A DNA stretch of 64,000 bases from Herpetosiphon giganteus (lineage in GTDB: Bacteria; Chloroflexota; Chloroflexia; Chloroflexales; Herpetosiphonaceae). This document shows positions 46,054-53,616 of the stretch, piece by piece. Location of the stretch: assembly GCF_016907925.1 (NCBI RefSeq), contig NZ_JAFBCZ010000012.1, forward strand, positions 62,001 through 126,000. Direction: 5' to 3'. Both the position numbers and the translations under genes were made by a program. The notes beneath the pieces were generated by a model. That model was not told the origin of the DNA, ran no database searches, and saw nothing but the letters and a program-made list of their open reading frames with translations. Positions within the stretch are counted from its first letter, which is position 1. Each line of letters opens with the position of its first letter.

Positions 46054-47607
46054 ATGTTACCCGATTACCGCCCCGAACCGTTTGTCGATTTCAGTGTCAA
46101 GGCCAATGCCGATGCCATGCGCACGGCGCTTAGTAAAGTTGGCGATGAATTAGGCCGGACGTATCCGCTGCTCATTGGTAGCGAACATATCGAATTGGCC
46201 GACACCTTCGATTCACTGAATCCGGCCAAGCCAAGCCAAGTTGTTGGCAGTTTTGCCAAGGCAACGGTTGAGCATGCCAATCAAGCGGTCGAAGTTGCCG
46301 CCACAGCTTTTGAAACATGGCGCAACGTTGCGGCAGAAGAACGCGCTCGCTATTTGTTCCGCGCTGCGGCTGTGATGCGCCGCCGTAAGTTTGAATTTAT
46401 GGCATGGTTAGTTTACGAAGTGAGCAAAAGTTGGGCTGAGGCCGATGCTGATGTGGCCGAAGCAATCGACTTTATGGAATATTATGGTCGTCAAGCGATT
46501 AAGTTTGGTGGCCCGCAACCTGTCGTTGCCTACAACGGCGAAGAAAACGAACTCCGCTATATCCCGCTCGGCGTGACCGTGGTTATTCCACCATGGAACT
46601 TTGCCTTGGCGATTATGGTTGGTATGACGACCGCCGCGATTGCTGCTGGCAATACGGTTGTGCTGAAACCTGCCTCGGCCTCGCCAGCAATTGCCGCGCA
46701 ATTTGTGCGCTTGTTGGTCGAAGAAGCTGGCTTGCCCGATGGCGTGGTCAACTTCGTGCCTGGCTCGGGCGGCGCAATGGGCGATGCCTTGGTTGATCAC
46801 GCCAAAACCCGCGTGATTGCCTTCACTGGCTCGAAAGAAATTGGCCTACGGATTTTCGAACGCTCAGCGAAATTGCAACCAGGCCAAATCTGGCTCAAAC
46901 GCACAATCTTAGAAATGGGTGGCAAAGATGGGATTGTGGTTGATGAAACCGCCGATCTCGATGCTGCCGCCGATGCTATTGTGGCCTCGGCCTTTGGCTT
47001 CCAAGGCCAAAAATGTTCGGCCTGTTCGCGGGCGATTATCGTCGAGAGCGTGTATGATTCAGTCTTGAAGAAGGTTGTTGAGCGCACCAAGAAACTGACC
47101 ATGGGCGATCCGACCGATCCCAAGCAGCACATGGGCGCTGTGGTCGACCAAAAAGCCTTCGATAAGATTCGCGAATACATTGAAATTGGCAAGGGCGAAG
47201 GTCGCTTGATGCTCGGCGGCGAAACTGGCGATGCAGCAGATGGCTATTTCATTCCGCCAACAATTATTGCTGATATTGCTCCCGAAGCTCGGCTTTCGTT
47301 GGAAGAAATTTTCGGGCCGGTGTTGGCGTTTATCAAAGCTAACGACTGGAAGCATGCACTGCAAATTGCCAATAACACCGAATATGGCCTGACTGGCGCA
47401 GTATTCAGCCGCTCCCGCGAACGGCTGGAAGAAGCTCGCCGCGATTTCCATGTTGGCAACTTGTATTTCAACCGCAAGTGTACTGGCGCGTTGGTTGGGG
47501 TGCAACCGTTTGGTGGCTTCAACATGAGCGGCACCGACTCCAAAGCGGGCGGCCCCGATTACCTCTTGTTGTTCACCCAAGCCAAAACGATCACCGATCG
47601 CTTCTAA
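46054..47607 (+). CDS. pruA: 1-pyrroline-5-carboxylate dehydrogenase (glutamate semialdehyde dehydrogenase)
   Basis: A 517-residue aldehyde dehydrogenase that oxidises glutamate-5-semialdehyde to glutamate with NAD, the second step of proline breakdown. The catalytic [11 protein letters not shown] cysteine and the [14 protein letters not shown] glutamate are present, along with the [13 protein letters not shown] and [11 protein letters not shown] segments; the EMGGKD form and overall length match the RocA/PruA group. ATG 46054 is chosen since TAGGAG lies seven bases upstream, while ATG 46048 is adjacent to it. Proline dehydrogenase is not in the window. Confidence 0.93.
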   Translation: MLPDYRPEPFVDFSVKANADAMRTALSKVGDELGRTYPLLIGSEHIELADTFDSLNPAKPSQVVGSFAKATVEHANQAVEVAATAFETWRNVAAEERARYLFRAAAVMRRRKFEFMAWLVYEVSKSWAEADADVAEAIDFMEYYGRQAIKFGGPQPVVAYNGEENELRYIPLGVTVVIPPWNFALAIMVGMTTAAIAAGNTVVLKPASASPAIAAQFVRLLVEEAGLPDGVVNFVPGSGGAMGDALVDHAKTRVIAFTGSKEIGLRIFERSAKLQPGQIWLKRTILEMGGKDGIVVDETADLDAAADAIVASAFGFQGQKCSACSRAIIVESVYDSVLKKVVERTKKLTMGDPTDPKQHMGAVVDQKAFDKIREYIEIGKGEGRLMLGGETGDAADGYFIPPTIIADIAPEARLSLEEIFGPVLAFIKANDWKHALQIANNTEYGLTGAVFSRSRERLEEARRDFHVGNLYFNRKCTGALVGVQPFGGFNMSGTDSKAGGPDYLLLFTQAKTITDRF

Positions 47608-47614
47608 AAAAAGT

Positions 47615-47650
47615 GGGATGCAGCATGGTATTAACTCCATGCTGCATCCC
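47615..47650. terminator. Strong 14-bp hairpin after pruA
   Basis: GGGATGCAGCATGG and its perfect complement enclose an 8-base loop, 7 bases after the pruA stop. The T-run (TTTTTTT) is on the minus-strand side, so it reads as an intrinsic terminator for leftward transcripts, though it may work for pruA too. Confidence 0.75.
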
Positions 47651-47660
47651 GTAAACAATA

Positions 47661-47682
47661 AAAAAGCCCGATGGGTATCGGG
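47661..47682 (-). terminator. Rho-independent terminator of the response-regulator gene
   Basis: On the minus strand CCCGAT, loop ACCC, ATCGGG then C and a T-run, 30 bases after the receiver gene stop. Confidence 0.8.
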
Positions 47683-47711
47683 TTGGCATCCTCACCAGAT
47701 CAAACTTCTTG

Positions 47712-48083
47712 CTAAGCTACTTGCAGCACCAATTGGGCAATCACGCTGCGCAGCTTCACAAAATCCAGCGGCTTCAAAAGATATTCGCTACAGCCAGCAG
47801 CAATTGCATGACTGCGATACTCGTTGCTGCCAAAGGCGGTCATGGCAATAATTGGCAGATGCTTGGTGCTGCTATTGGTGCGTAATTGCTTGGCTACGGT
47901 TAAACCATCAATGCCCGGCAACGCCAGATCCAATAACACCAAGGCTGGGCGAACAAGCGGAATCTGCTTCAACGCTTCACTACCATTGTGAGCGCCGACC
48001 ACCGTATAGCCATCTAACTCAAGAAGCCGCGCGAGAATAATGTGAGTGTCTGGTTGATCATCAACAATATATAAACAAGCCAT
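47712..48083 (-). CDS. Stand-alone response-regulator receiver domain
   Basis: A 123-residue receiver without output domain. Acid pair VDDQPD near residue 7, phosphorylated Asp in LLDLALPGIDG near residue 53, switch Thr in AMTAFG and Lys in LLKPLD are all present. Such proteins act by binding partners or within phosphorelays; it could be a target of the orphan kinase at 23063-25720. ATG 48083 has GGAGCAGG upstream; an in-frame earlier start would add an unrelated 20 residues. Confidence 0.92.
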   Translation of the reverse strand: MACLYIVDDQPDTHIILARLLELDGYTVVGAHNGSEALKQIPLVRPALVLLDLALPGIDGLTVAKQLRTNSSTKHLPIIAMTAFGSNEYRSHAIAAGCSEYLLKPLDFVKLRSVIAQLVLQVA

Positions 48084-48236
48084 ACCTGCTCCAGTGTCCG
48101 TAGAGCTCGAAAAATCACGCTCGCTGTGTCGGCAAACACTCATTGGACAATAGGAATTGAGTCCTCGATTGGATAGTTCCTTTAATTAGCATGCAGGGTA
48201 ACATAGATAGATAGCACTGACAAGCCTCAAAGGTAT

Positions 48237-48270
48237 AAAAAAACTTAATTTTTTCTGAAAAATAAGTTTT
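48237..48270 (-). terminator. AT-rich terminator of the lipoprotein-NUDIX operon
   Basis: On the minus strand AAAACTTATTTTT pairs with AAAAAATTAAGTTTT and is followed by TTTATACC. It lies 108 bases past the NUDIX stop. Confidence 0.55.
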
Positions 48271-48377
48271 GGGGCTTTGTGAGCATTGTAAATCACATTT
48301 GCGCTTAACCAAGCACGCTTCTAGACGATTCTAATCGGCCAAAAACGTGCTGGCTAAGCTCCGAGCGAGGCTCATTT

Positions 48378-48821
48378 TTAGTGGTAATTCAAGGCTTGGC
48401 GCAGCTGTTGCAGAACGTTAAAAGTATATAAATCGTTAACAATTAAGCTTGGCCACGTTTGCGGGGCTGCTAGGTTTACCCAGCCAACTTCAGCAATACC
48501 TGCGCTTGGATCGTTGGGGTTGGGAGTTTCAAAGCCTGGTTTTGGCCTGCCCTCAATAATGCGGCAACGATAGGTTTTGAAGGCTTGATAGGTTGCGTCA
48601 GGCTGATCCTGTTGGTGCAAAATTAGCCCTTCAACCGCAACCAGCACGCCCAGCTCCTCCCATGCTTCGCGTTCGACACAGGCAATTTCGCTTTCCTCAG
48701 GCTCGCGTCCGCCGCCAGGCAACAGCCAGAAATTGCTCATTGCATCAGCAAAACGAATCATTAAGAGCTGGTCGTGCTCAATAATCGCAATTTGATAGCG
48801 GGTATGGCGCAGGGTTGCCAT
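48378..48821 (-). CDS. NUDIX hydrolase
   Basis: A 147-residue pyrophosphohydrolase. The NUDIX box GGGREPEESEIACVEREAWEEL matches G-x5-E-x7-REUxEExGU exactly, at about residues 37-60. Substrates of this fold include nucleoside diphosphate derivatives and oxidised nucleotides; the sequence alone does not tell. The ATG overlaps the stop of the lipoprotein gene (TAATG), so translation is coupled. Confidence 0.92.
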   Translation of the reverse strand: MATLRHTRYQIAIIEHDQLLMIRFADAMSNFWLLPGGGREPEESEIACVEREAWEELGVLVAVEGLILHQQDQPDATYQAFKTYRCRIIEGRPKPGFETPNPNDPSAGIAEVGWVNLAAPQTWPSLIVNDLYTFNVLQQLRQALNYH

Positions 48822-49774
48822 TAAATATCGCAGCCTTGGGTTAATGTTTGAATGAGCACCATCGCAGGCCCGCTGTCTTGCAGATAGCCGCTGTTTAAGC
48901 GCCAAACCTCTGCTTGTTTGCTCGCGCCATAACAGCCCACCCAAAGCGCGTTGGTATCGGCCAAAACAATTGTTTGCAGAAAAGCCGAAGCCGCAGTTTC
49001 AACTGGGTTTACATTCACATAGACGCTCAGTTGCTTGCTTTGGCGTAGGCTATCGGGCACATTGGGCAAGGTTCCCTCAACCCATGTTTCAGCTGTTTTG
49101 GCCGAATCTGCCTGAGCAAGCGCGGCATAGTAGCTAAACAGCAGCTCGGGAATTGTGGTTTGGCTGCTGAGTGGCAATTGCTCAAGCGGCGTGCCACATT
49201 CACGCACCTGTTGATCAAGCACGCCCAAAACATTATTGCCGCTGGTGGGCATCGATTTGCTTGAACTCAAGCGCCATGGGCTATTTGCGTCAGCCCGAGT
49301 TGCCACATAACAAGCAGTATCGGCGCGCGCTCCGCCATCCTTCATGCCGAGCAAGACAATCCCTGCCATGCGGGCTTCGGTTTGGTTTTCGTTCAAAGTT
49401 GGCGCTGTCACCAAGCCAACCACTGCATCGATGCCAAAGAAACTTGCACTAAACCCAGCTTGATCAATCCCGCCTGGTGGGCTTGCCCAGTAGCCATAGG
49501 CCCGCTCATACTCTTGGCGATTGAGTGCATTGACCAGCGAACCAAACAGCTTAATCGGGCTGGTTTGATCATCAAACGCTGCGACCATTGGTACTTGTGG
49601 CTCGCCAACCACTGCGGTTGCGCTTGCCTCTGCTGAAGTTGGCGTTGCCGCTGCTTGGGTTGGGCTAGCCTCAGCTTGCAAGGTTGGGCCAACGGTTGGT
49701 GCTTGGGTTTGGTTGCTACAGCCAGCCAAAAGCAGAATGGATAGCAAGCAAGCGCGCTGTAAAAAGAGCTTCAT
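48821..49774 (-). CDS. Predicted lipoprotein with Thr/Ala/Pro-rich linker
   Basis: A 317-residue protein. The signal MKLFLQRACLLSILLLAGCS ends in lipobox LAGC with Cys19 as the anchor. A Thr/Ala/Pro linker (~20-65) leads to an extracytoplasmic domain (~75-317) with the segment LFGSLVNALNRQEYERAYGYW, typical of NTF2-like or DUF-type surface domains found on bacterial lipoproteins. It contains several cysteines in possible disulfides. It lies just downstream of the nitroreductase gene and is coupled to the NUDIX gene. Confidence 0.75.
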   Translation of the reverse strand: MKLFLQRACLLSILLLAGCSNQTQAPTVGPTLQAEASPTQAAATPTSAEASATAVVGEPQVPMVAAFDDQTSPIKLFGSLVNALNRQEYERAYGYWASPPGGIDQAGFSASFFGIDAVVGLVTAPTLNENQTEARMAGIVLLGMKDGGARADTACYVATRADANSPWRLSSSKSMPTSGNNVLGVLDQQVRECGTPLEQLPLSSQTTIPELLFSYYAALAQADSAKTAETWVEGTLPNVPDSLRQSKQLSVYVNVNPVETAASAFLQTIVLADTNALWVGCYGASKQAEVWRLNSGYLQDSGPAMVLIQTLTQGCDI

Positions 49775-49787
49775 CGATCAAACTCCT

Positions 49788-50342
49788 TTATTCTTTCCAA
49801 GTGGTTTTGCTTTGCCAATCGGCGCGGGTTAATGGCTTTGGAGTTACCGCAGGCTTGCCAACATATAAAAAGCCCAACAATTTGGTTGGTGCTTCAAAGC
49901 CCACAGTTTTGGCAACAAGCTCGTGGGTTCCAATCGCGCCGCTCGACCATTTGGCGGCCAAACCAAGCTGCGCCGCCATAATGTGGGCATTTTGGACTGC
50001 CATTGCAACCGCCGCTAACTCTTCCCATTCGGGATTTTTGGGCTGTGGCTGCATGCCCAGCGCAATCCAGACGGGAGCCATCCAGACCTTATCGCGTTGC
50101 TTAGCCTCTTGAAATGGGTCGCCTTGGGCGGCGGCAACCAAGGCTGCGCCTAATTCGGCCCGCGCATCGCCAGTATAGACCACAAAGCGCCATGGTTCGG
50201 TCACACCATGGCTCGGGGCCAAGGTCGCTGCCTGTAAAATTAATTCAATCGCCGAGCGCTCGATTGGCTCAGGAGAAACTTCTTTTAAGCCGTATGATCG
50301 GCGTTGGGCCAAAATGGCCAAAACTTCGCTACTCGTTGCCAT
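49788..50342 (-). CDS. Nitroreductase-family FMN protein
   Basis: A 184-residue flavoprotein of the YdjA/NfnB type: LAQRRSYG (FMN-binding start), AATLAPSHGVTEPWRFVVY and the central NAHIMAAQLGLAAKWSSG helix fit the family. These dimeric enzymes reduce nitro compounds, quinones or other acceptors with NAD(P)H. ATG 50342 follows GAGG. It heads a minus-strand set with the lipoprotein and NUDIX genes (13-base gap). Confidence 0.87.
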   Translation of the reverse strand: MATSSEVLAILAQRRSYGLKEVSPEPIERSAIELILQAATLAPSHGVTEPWRFVVYTGDARAELGAALVAAAQGDPFQEAKQRDKVWMAPVWIALGMQPQPKNPEWEELAAVAMAVQNAHIMAAQLGLAAKWSSGAIGTHELVAKTVGFEAPTKLLGFLYVGKPAVTPKPLTRADWQSKTTWKE

Positions 50343-50407
50343 TGCCAAACCTCATCAACTAAATCAATTGCGCTTTAAAGAGTAGCATGAATCAATCAAG
50401 CCTGTAA

Positions 50408-50893
50408 TTACCAGCCAAAAGCTTGGGCTTCCCAACTGAGCAAATCGCCCTCGATATGCTCGCTGCAGCCAAGTTGCTCCAACATCAGCATAATTTGGGC
50501 GCGATGATGCATGCTATGGGTGATGAGATGGCCAATTGTGCCGCCATAGGTTTTTTGCGTTGGCGGATCATCCAAGCCATCAGTGTACACCGCATCCCAG
50601 CGTTGTTCGCGGCTGATGCTGCGCGCAATTGTGGCAAAATCTTTTCCAGCAGCACCCAAGCGTTGCAATAAACCATCGATCGAGGTGTCGCTCAAGTCGC
50701 GCACTGGGCGCTCGGCCATCAGATCGCACCAAGCTTCCATATTTTCGATAATATGCTCAAAACATTGGCGCAAGCTCCGTTGATCGATTGGAAACTGGCG
50801 ATCAAGTTGCTCCGGCGTGAGCGTTTGGGCTTGCAATAACAATTGCCGAGTTGTCCAGACATCATGGCCAAGCAAACGATCTAACAAATCCAT
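50408..50893 (-). CDS. DinB/YfiT-like metal-binding protein
   Basis: A 161-residue four-helix-bundle protein. The metal triad of the family is suggested by a His in CFEHIIENMEAW and the HLITHSMHHRAQIMLML motif. Members include thiol-dependent transferases (bacillithiol, mycothiol) and proteins of unknown role, so no reaction is assigned. The name DinB refers to the Bacillus damage-inducible gene and not to DNA polymerase IV. Confidence 0.85.
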   Translation of the reverse strand: MDLLDRLLGHDVWTTRQLLLQAQTLTPEQLDRQFPIDQRSLRQCFEHIIENMEAWCDLMAERPVRDLSDTSIDGLLQRLGAAGKDFATIARSISREQRWDAVYTDGLDDPPTQKTYGGTIGHLITHSMHHRAQIMLMLEQLGCSEHIEGDLLSWEAQAFGW

Positions 50894-50997
50894 TGTTTAA
50901 TTCCCATCTACATTAACGATCCAAGGGTGCAGTATACAGCACAAATGTACCATTGTTTTAGCGCACAACGAGCTTGTTTCGCCGAACTACAGCCATC

Positions 50998-51006
50998 TGC
51001 TATACT
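50998..51006 (+). promoter_or_regulatory. Extended -10 promoter of the DUF402 gene
   Basis: TGCTATACT, the same form as for tRNA-Trp, 35 bases before the ATG. The -35 is poor. Confidence 0.55.
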
Positions 51007-51040
51007 GTAGGGATAAAGCCACCTGCATTTAGGGAAGACC

Positions 51041-51676
51041 ATGATGGATAAGCTCCCACATACGTTTTACCGCCGCCGTTTTGTTGATGGTCGCCATCAT
51101 GTGTTCCATTCGTATGGATTTGGTCGGGTTGTGCGCAACGATGCTGAGGTTTTGATTTATGACTGGTCGCTTGGCACGCCGCAGCGCATTAGCGATACGC
51201 TTGGCTGGGGCAGCGACGCACCGCGCACTCGGCTATTTGATCAACGGGCCTCACGGGCGTTTGGGCGTTCGTGGTGGTGGCGTTCGCGGCCACTCAATAT
51301 CACCAGCATGTATGATGAATGGGGCAATTTGATTGTCCAGCGCATCGATTTTGCCAGCAAAGCTTTGGATATTAGCGGCAGTTTCTATCAAACTGATCTG
51401 TATCTTGATTGTTTTGTGGCTGCCAATGGCGTGACCCATGTGGTCGAAGATGAAGATGAAGTGATCGAGGCCAATCAAATTGGCTTGTTAAGCAATCCGC
51501 AACGCGAGATGATTGAAACTGAGCTGGATAGCGTGCGCAATCTGATGCGCGCTGGCACATGGCTTAGTTGGCTCGAAACCATCGCCGGTACGCCATTCGA
51601 CCGCAAATTTTTGCCCAAAGCACGCAACTACGATGGTTTTTGGCAATCGCGGGCGAGCTATTGGCCGGAGGATTAA
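51041..51676 (+). CDS. DUF402-family protein
   Basis: A 211-residue protein with the DUF402 barrel: ITSMYDEWGNLIVQRIDFA, YQTDLYLDCFVAANGVTHVVEDEDEV and a helical end QREMIETELDSVRNLM. The DED residues match metal ligands of FomD/Ntdp-type nucleoside phosphohydrolases, which hydrolyse activated nucleotides, but members vary. The glycosyltransferase ATG is 2 bases after its stop, so they are coupled. Confidence 0.82.
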   Translation: MMDKLPHTFYRRRFVDGRHHVFHSYGFGRVVRNDAEVLIYDWSLGTPQRISDTLGWGSDAPRTRLFDQRASRAFGRSWWWRSRPLNITSMYDEWGNLIVQRIDFASKALDISGSFYQTDLYLDCFVAANGVTHVVEDEDEVIEANQIGLLSNPQREMIETELDSVRNLMRAGTWLSWLETIAGTPFDRKFLPKARNYDGFWQSRASYWPED

Positions 51677-51677
51677 C

Positions 51678-52604
51678 ATGGCGCTCGATTGTAGTGTCGT
51701 GATTATTTCATGGAATGTGGCAGATTTGCTGCGTCAATGTTTAACCTCAATCAACCAATCGCTGGCGGCGAGCAGCTACAGCTATGAAGTGATTGTGGTC
51801 GATAATGCCTCGCACGATGCTTCGGTTGCGATGGTTCGCCACGAATTTCCCAGCGTCCAAATCATCGAAACTGGAGCGAATTTAGGCTATGCTGGCGGGG
51901 TCAATGTTGGGATTGAGGCCGCCCAAGCGCCATGGATTTTGGTGCTCAACCCTGATACCGTTATGCAAGCAGATGCAATTCCTCAGTTGCTGGATTGGGC
52001 GCAACAGCACCCCGCTGCGAGTGTGATTGGCCCGCAATTGCGCTACCCCGATGGCTCGATTCAATCGTCACGTCGCCGCTTACCCACCAAAGCCAGCTAC
52101 TTTTTCGAAAGCACGTTGCTAGAACGCTGGTGGCCTGCTAATCCTTGGGCTGCTGCCTATCGTTGCGCCGATCTGCCCGACGATCAGCCGCAGCAGGTCG
52201 AATGGCTGATGGGTGCAGCCTTGTTGGTACGCAAATCGGCAATCGCGCAAGCAGGCGCGATGGATCGGCGCTTCTGGATGTATTCCGAGGAAGTCGATTG
52301 GCAAGCCCGCTTGGGGCGATTTGGGCCAATTTGGTATGTGCCGCAAGCAGTGATTATTCACCACGAAGGCAAATCGAGCGAACAAGCGCCAGCGCGCAAA
52401 CATTGGGCCTTCCAACAATCGAAGTTGCGCTATGCAGCCTTGTACGAAGGGCCTGCTTTTGCTACTGCCTTACACTTCTTTTTGGCAAGCAGTTATTTGT
52501 ATGAACTGCTGGTTGAGAGCGCTAAGTGGCTGCTTGGGCATAAACGCCAATTGCGTTGGCAGCGCATGCGCATCTATTGGCAGGTGCTGCGCCAGTTTGG
52601 CTAG
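51678..52604 (+). CDS. Glycosyltransferase family 2 (rhamnosyl/hexosyl transferase type)
   Basis: A 308-residue GT-A enzyme. N-terminal CSVVIISWNVADLLRQCL, the VVDNASHDASV segment, ILVLNPDTVM (metal-binding D-x-D-like), and the acceptor-side GAALLVRKSAIAQAGAMDRRFWMYSEEVDW, typical of WbbL-like rhamnosyltransferases. Hydrophobic stretches near 270-290 may associate with membrane. ATG 51678 follows GGAGG, and it is coupled to the DUF402 gene. Confidence 0.9.
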   Translation: MALDCSVVIISWNVADLLRQCLTSINQSLAASSYSYEVIVVDNASHDASVAMVRHEFPSVQIIETGANLGYAGGVNVGIEAAQAPWILVLNPDTVMQADAIPQLLDWAQQHPAASVIGPQLRYPDGSIQSSRRRLPTKASYFFESTLLERWWPANPWAAAYRCADLPDDQPQQVEWLMGAALLVRKSAIAQAGAMDRRFWMYSEEVDWQARLGRFGPIWYVPQAVIIHHEGKSSEQAPARKHWAFQQSKLRYAALYEGPAFATALHFFLASSYLYELLVESAKWLLGHKRQLRWQRMRIYWQVLRQFG

Positions 52605-52612
52605 GCTGTGTT

Positions 52613-52810
52613 CCCTCACCCCAACCCCTCTCCCACCCAGCAGGCGAGGGGCTTTAATACTGTGGTTCTTGCGCAATGCGTTGCTACAAACGGGTGCTCC
52701 TGCCTCGCAGGCGAGGGGCTTTAATATTGTGATTCTTGCGCAATGCGTTGCTACAAACGGGTGCTCCCCCTCGCCCGCGTTTAGTGGGAGAGGGGGCTGG
52801 GGGGCGAGGG
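52613..52810. repeat. 198-bp inverted-repeat element with internal 67-bp tandem repeat
   Basis: Outer arms CCCTCACCCCAACCCCTC-type (52613-52636) and inverse (52784-52810) flank two 60-base near-identical copies (52641-52700 and 52708-52767, spacing 67) that differ by only a few bases. It separates the glycosyltransferase gene from the DUF2270 operon. The arm type recurs perfectly at 59057-59115. Confidence 0.75.
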
Positions 52811-52826
52811 AACGTTGCAGCGGGCT

Positions 52827-52854
52827 TTGACATTTACCCATGGCCTCGTATAAT
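52827..52854 (+). promoter_or_regulatory. Consensus promoter, leaderless, for DUF2270-GH57-PP2C operon
   Basis: TTGACA (52827-52832), 16-base spacer, TATAAT (52849-52854). The first in-frame ATG downstream (52861) is 7 bases after the -10 box, the same layout as at 45229. An ATG at 52840 is inside the promoter and cannot be the start. Confidence 0.8.
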
Positions 52855-52860
52855 GCCTAT

Positions 52861-53616
52861 ATGCGACCTTCACGTTCGGCCCAACAGGCAGCCCCACCAG
52901 CAGCGATGGTTCATCTCTATCGTGGTTTGATGGATCGCGCAGTTACTTGGCGATCACGGATCGATACGCCAACCAACTGGGCGGTGGCGATTACGGGCAC
53001 CGTTGCCAGTTTTGTGCTTGGCGATGCTGATCATCATCATGCGGTTGTGCTGCTGACGATTGTGTTTTGTATGGGCTTTTGGTTTATCGAAGCCCGCCGC
53101 TATCGCTACTACGATTTATGGGCCACATGGGTTCGTATCCTCGAAACTGATTATTATGTGCCATTGCTTGGCCAAAATACCCTCGCGGTTGATCAATATT
53201 GGCATAAATTGCTGATTACCGACATGAACACGCCCCATTTTAAGATTTCTACCGTCGAAGCGTTGGGGCGACGTTTACGCCATAATTACATGGCGATTTT
53301 CTTGTTTTTGCTGTTTATCTGGCTGTTGAAGCTGATGATTCATCCGCAGATTACCAATCGGCCATCGCTGGAAACCTTCATTTATGATGCCAGTTTGGGG
53401 CCGTTCGGTGGCAAATTGGTCATTTTATCGGTCTTAGGCTTCTATGCATGCTTGATTATCATGGCCCTGATTACGATTCCCCGTTGGGGTTCGCGCACCG
53501 AGATGGTGGGCCATGAACGGGTGCTGCGCAAGCTCGCGCTGCCAGAAGCCATGCCAGTGGGTAAATCCAAACGACGAGGAGGGCGACGTAAATCATATGG
53601 AAAAGCCCACGACTAA
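52861..53616 (+). CDS. DUF2270 membrane protein
   Basis: A 251-residue protein with four or so membrane helices. The segment WRSRIDTPTNWAVAITGTVASF and EARRYRYYDLWATWVRILE are characteristic of DUF2270, a family without known function. It ends in a basic tail (KSKRRGGRRKSYGKAHD). The GH57 gene starts within its last 20 bases. ATG 52861 is at the expected transcription start, so translation is probably leaderless. Confidence 0.82.
   Translation: MRPSRSAQQAAPPAAMVHLYRGLMDRAVTWRSRIDTPTNWAVAITGTVASFVLGDADHHHAVVLLTIVFCMGFWFIEARRYRYYDLWATWVRILETDYYVPLLGQNTLAVDQYWHKLLITDMNTPHFKISTVEALGRRLRHNYMAIFLFLLFIWLLKLMIHPQITNRPSLETFIYDASLGPFGGKLVILSVLGFYACLIIMALITIPRWGSRTEMVGHERVLRKLALPEAMPVGKSKRRGGRRKSYGKAHD

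Noticed and set aside
52641-52767. Possible CRISPR or attachment-site pair from two 60-base direct repeats
   Set aside because: Only two copies with a 7-base gap; they lie inside an inverted-repeat element and no integrase is near.
52840-52860. ATG at 52840 as the DUF2270 start
   Set aside because: It lies between the -35 and -10 boxes of a consensus promoter, so it would not be in the mRNA.
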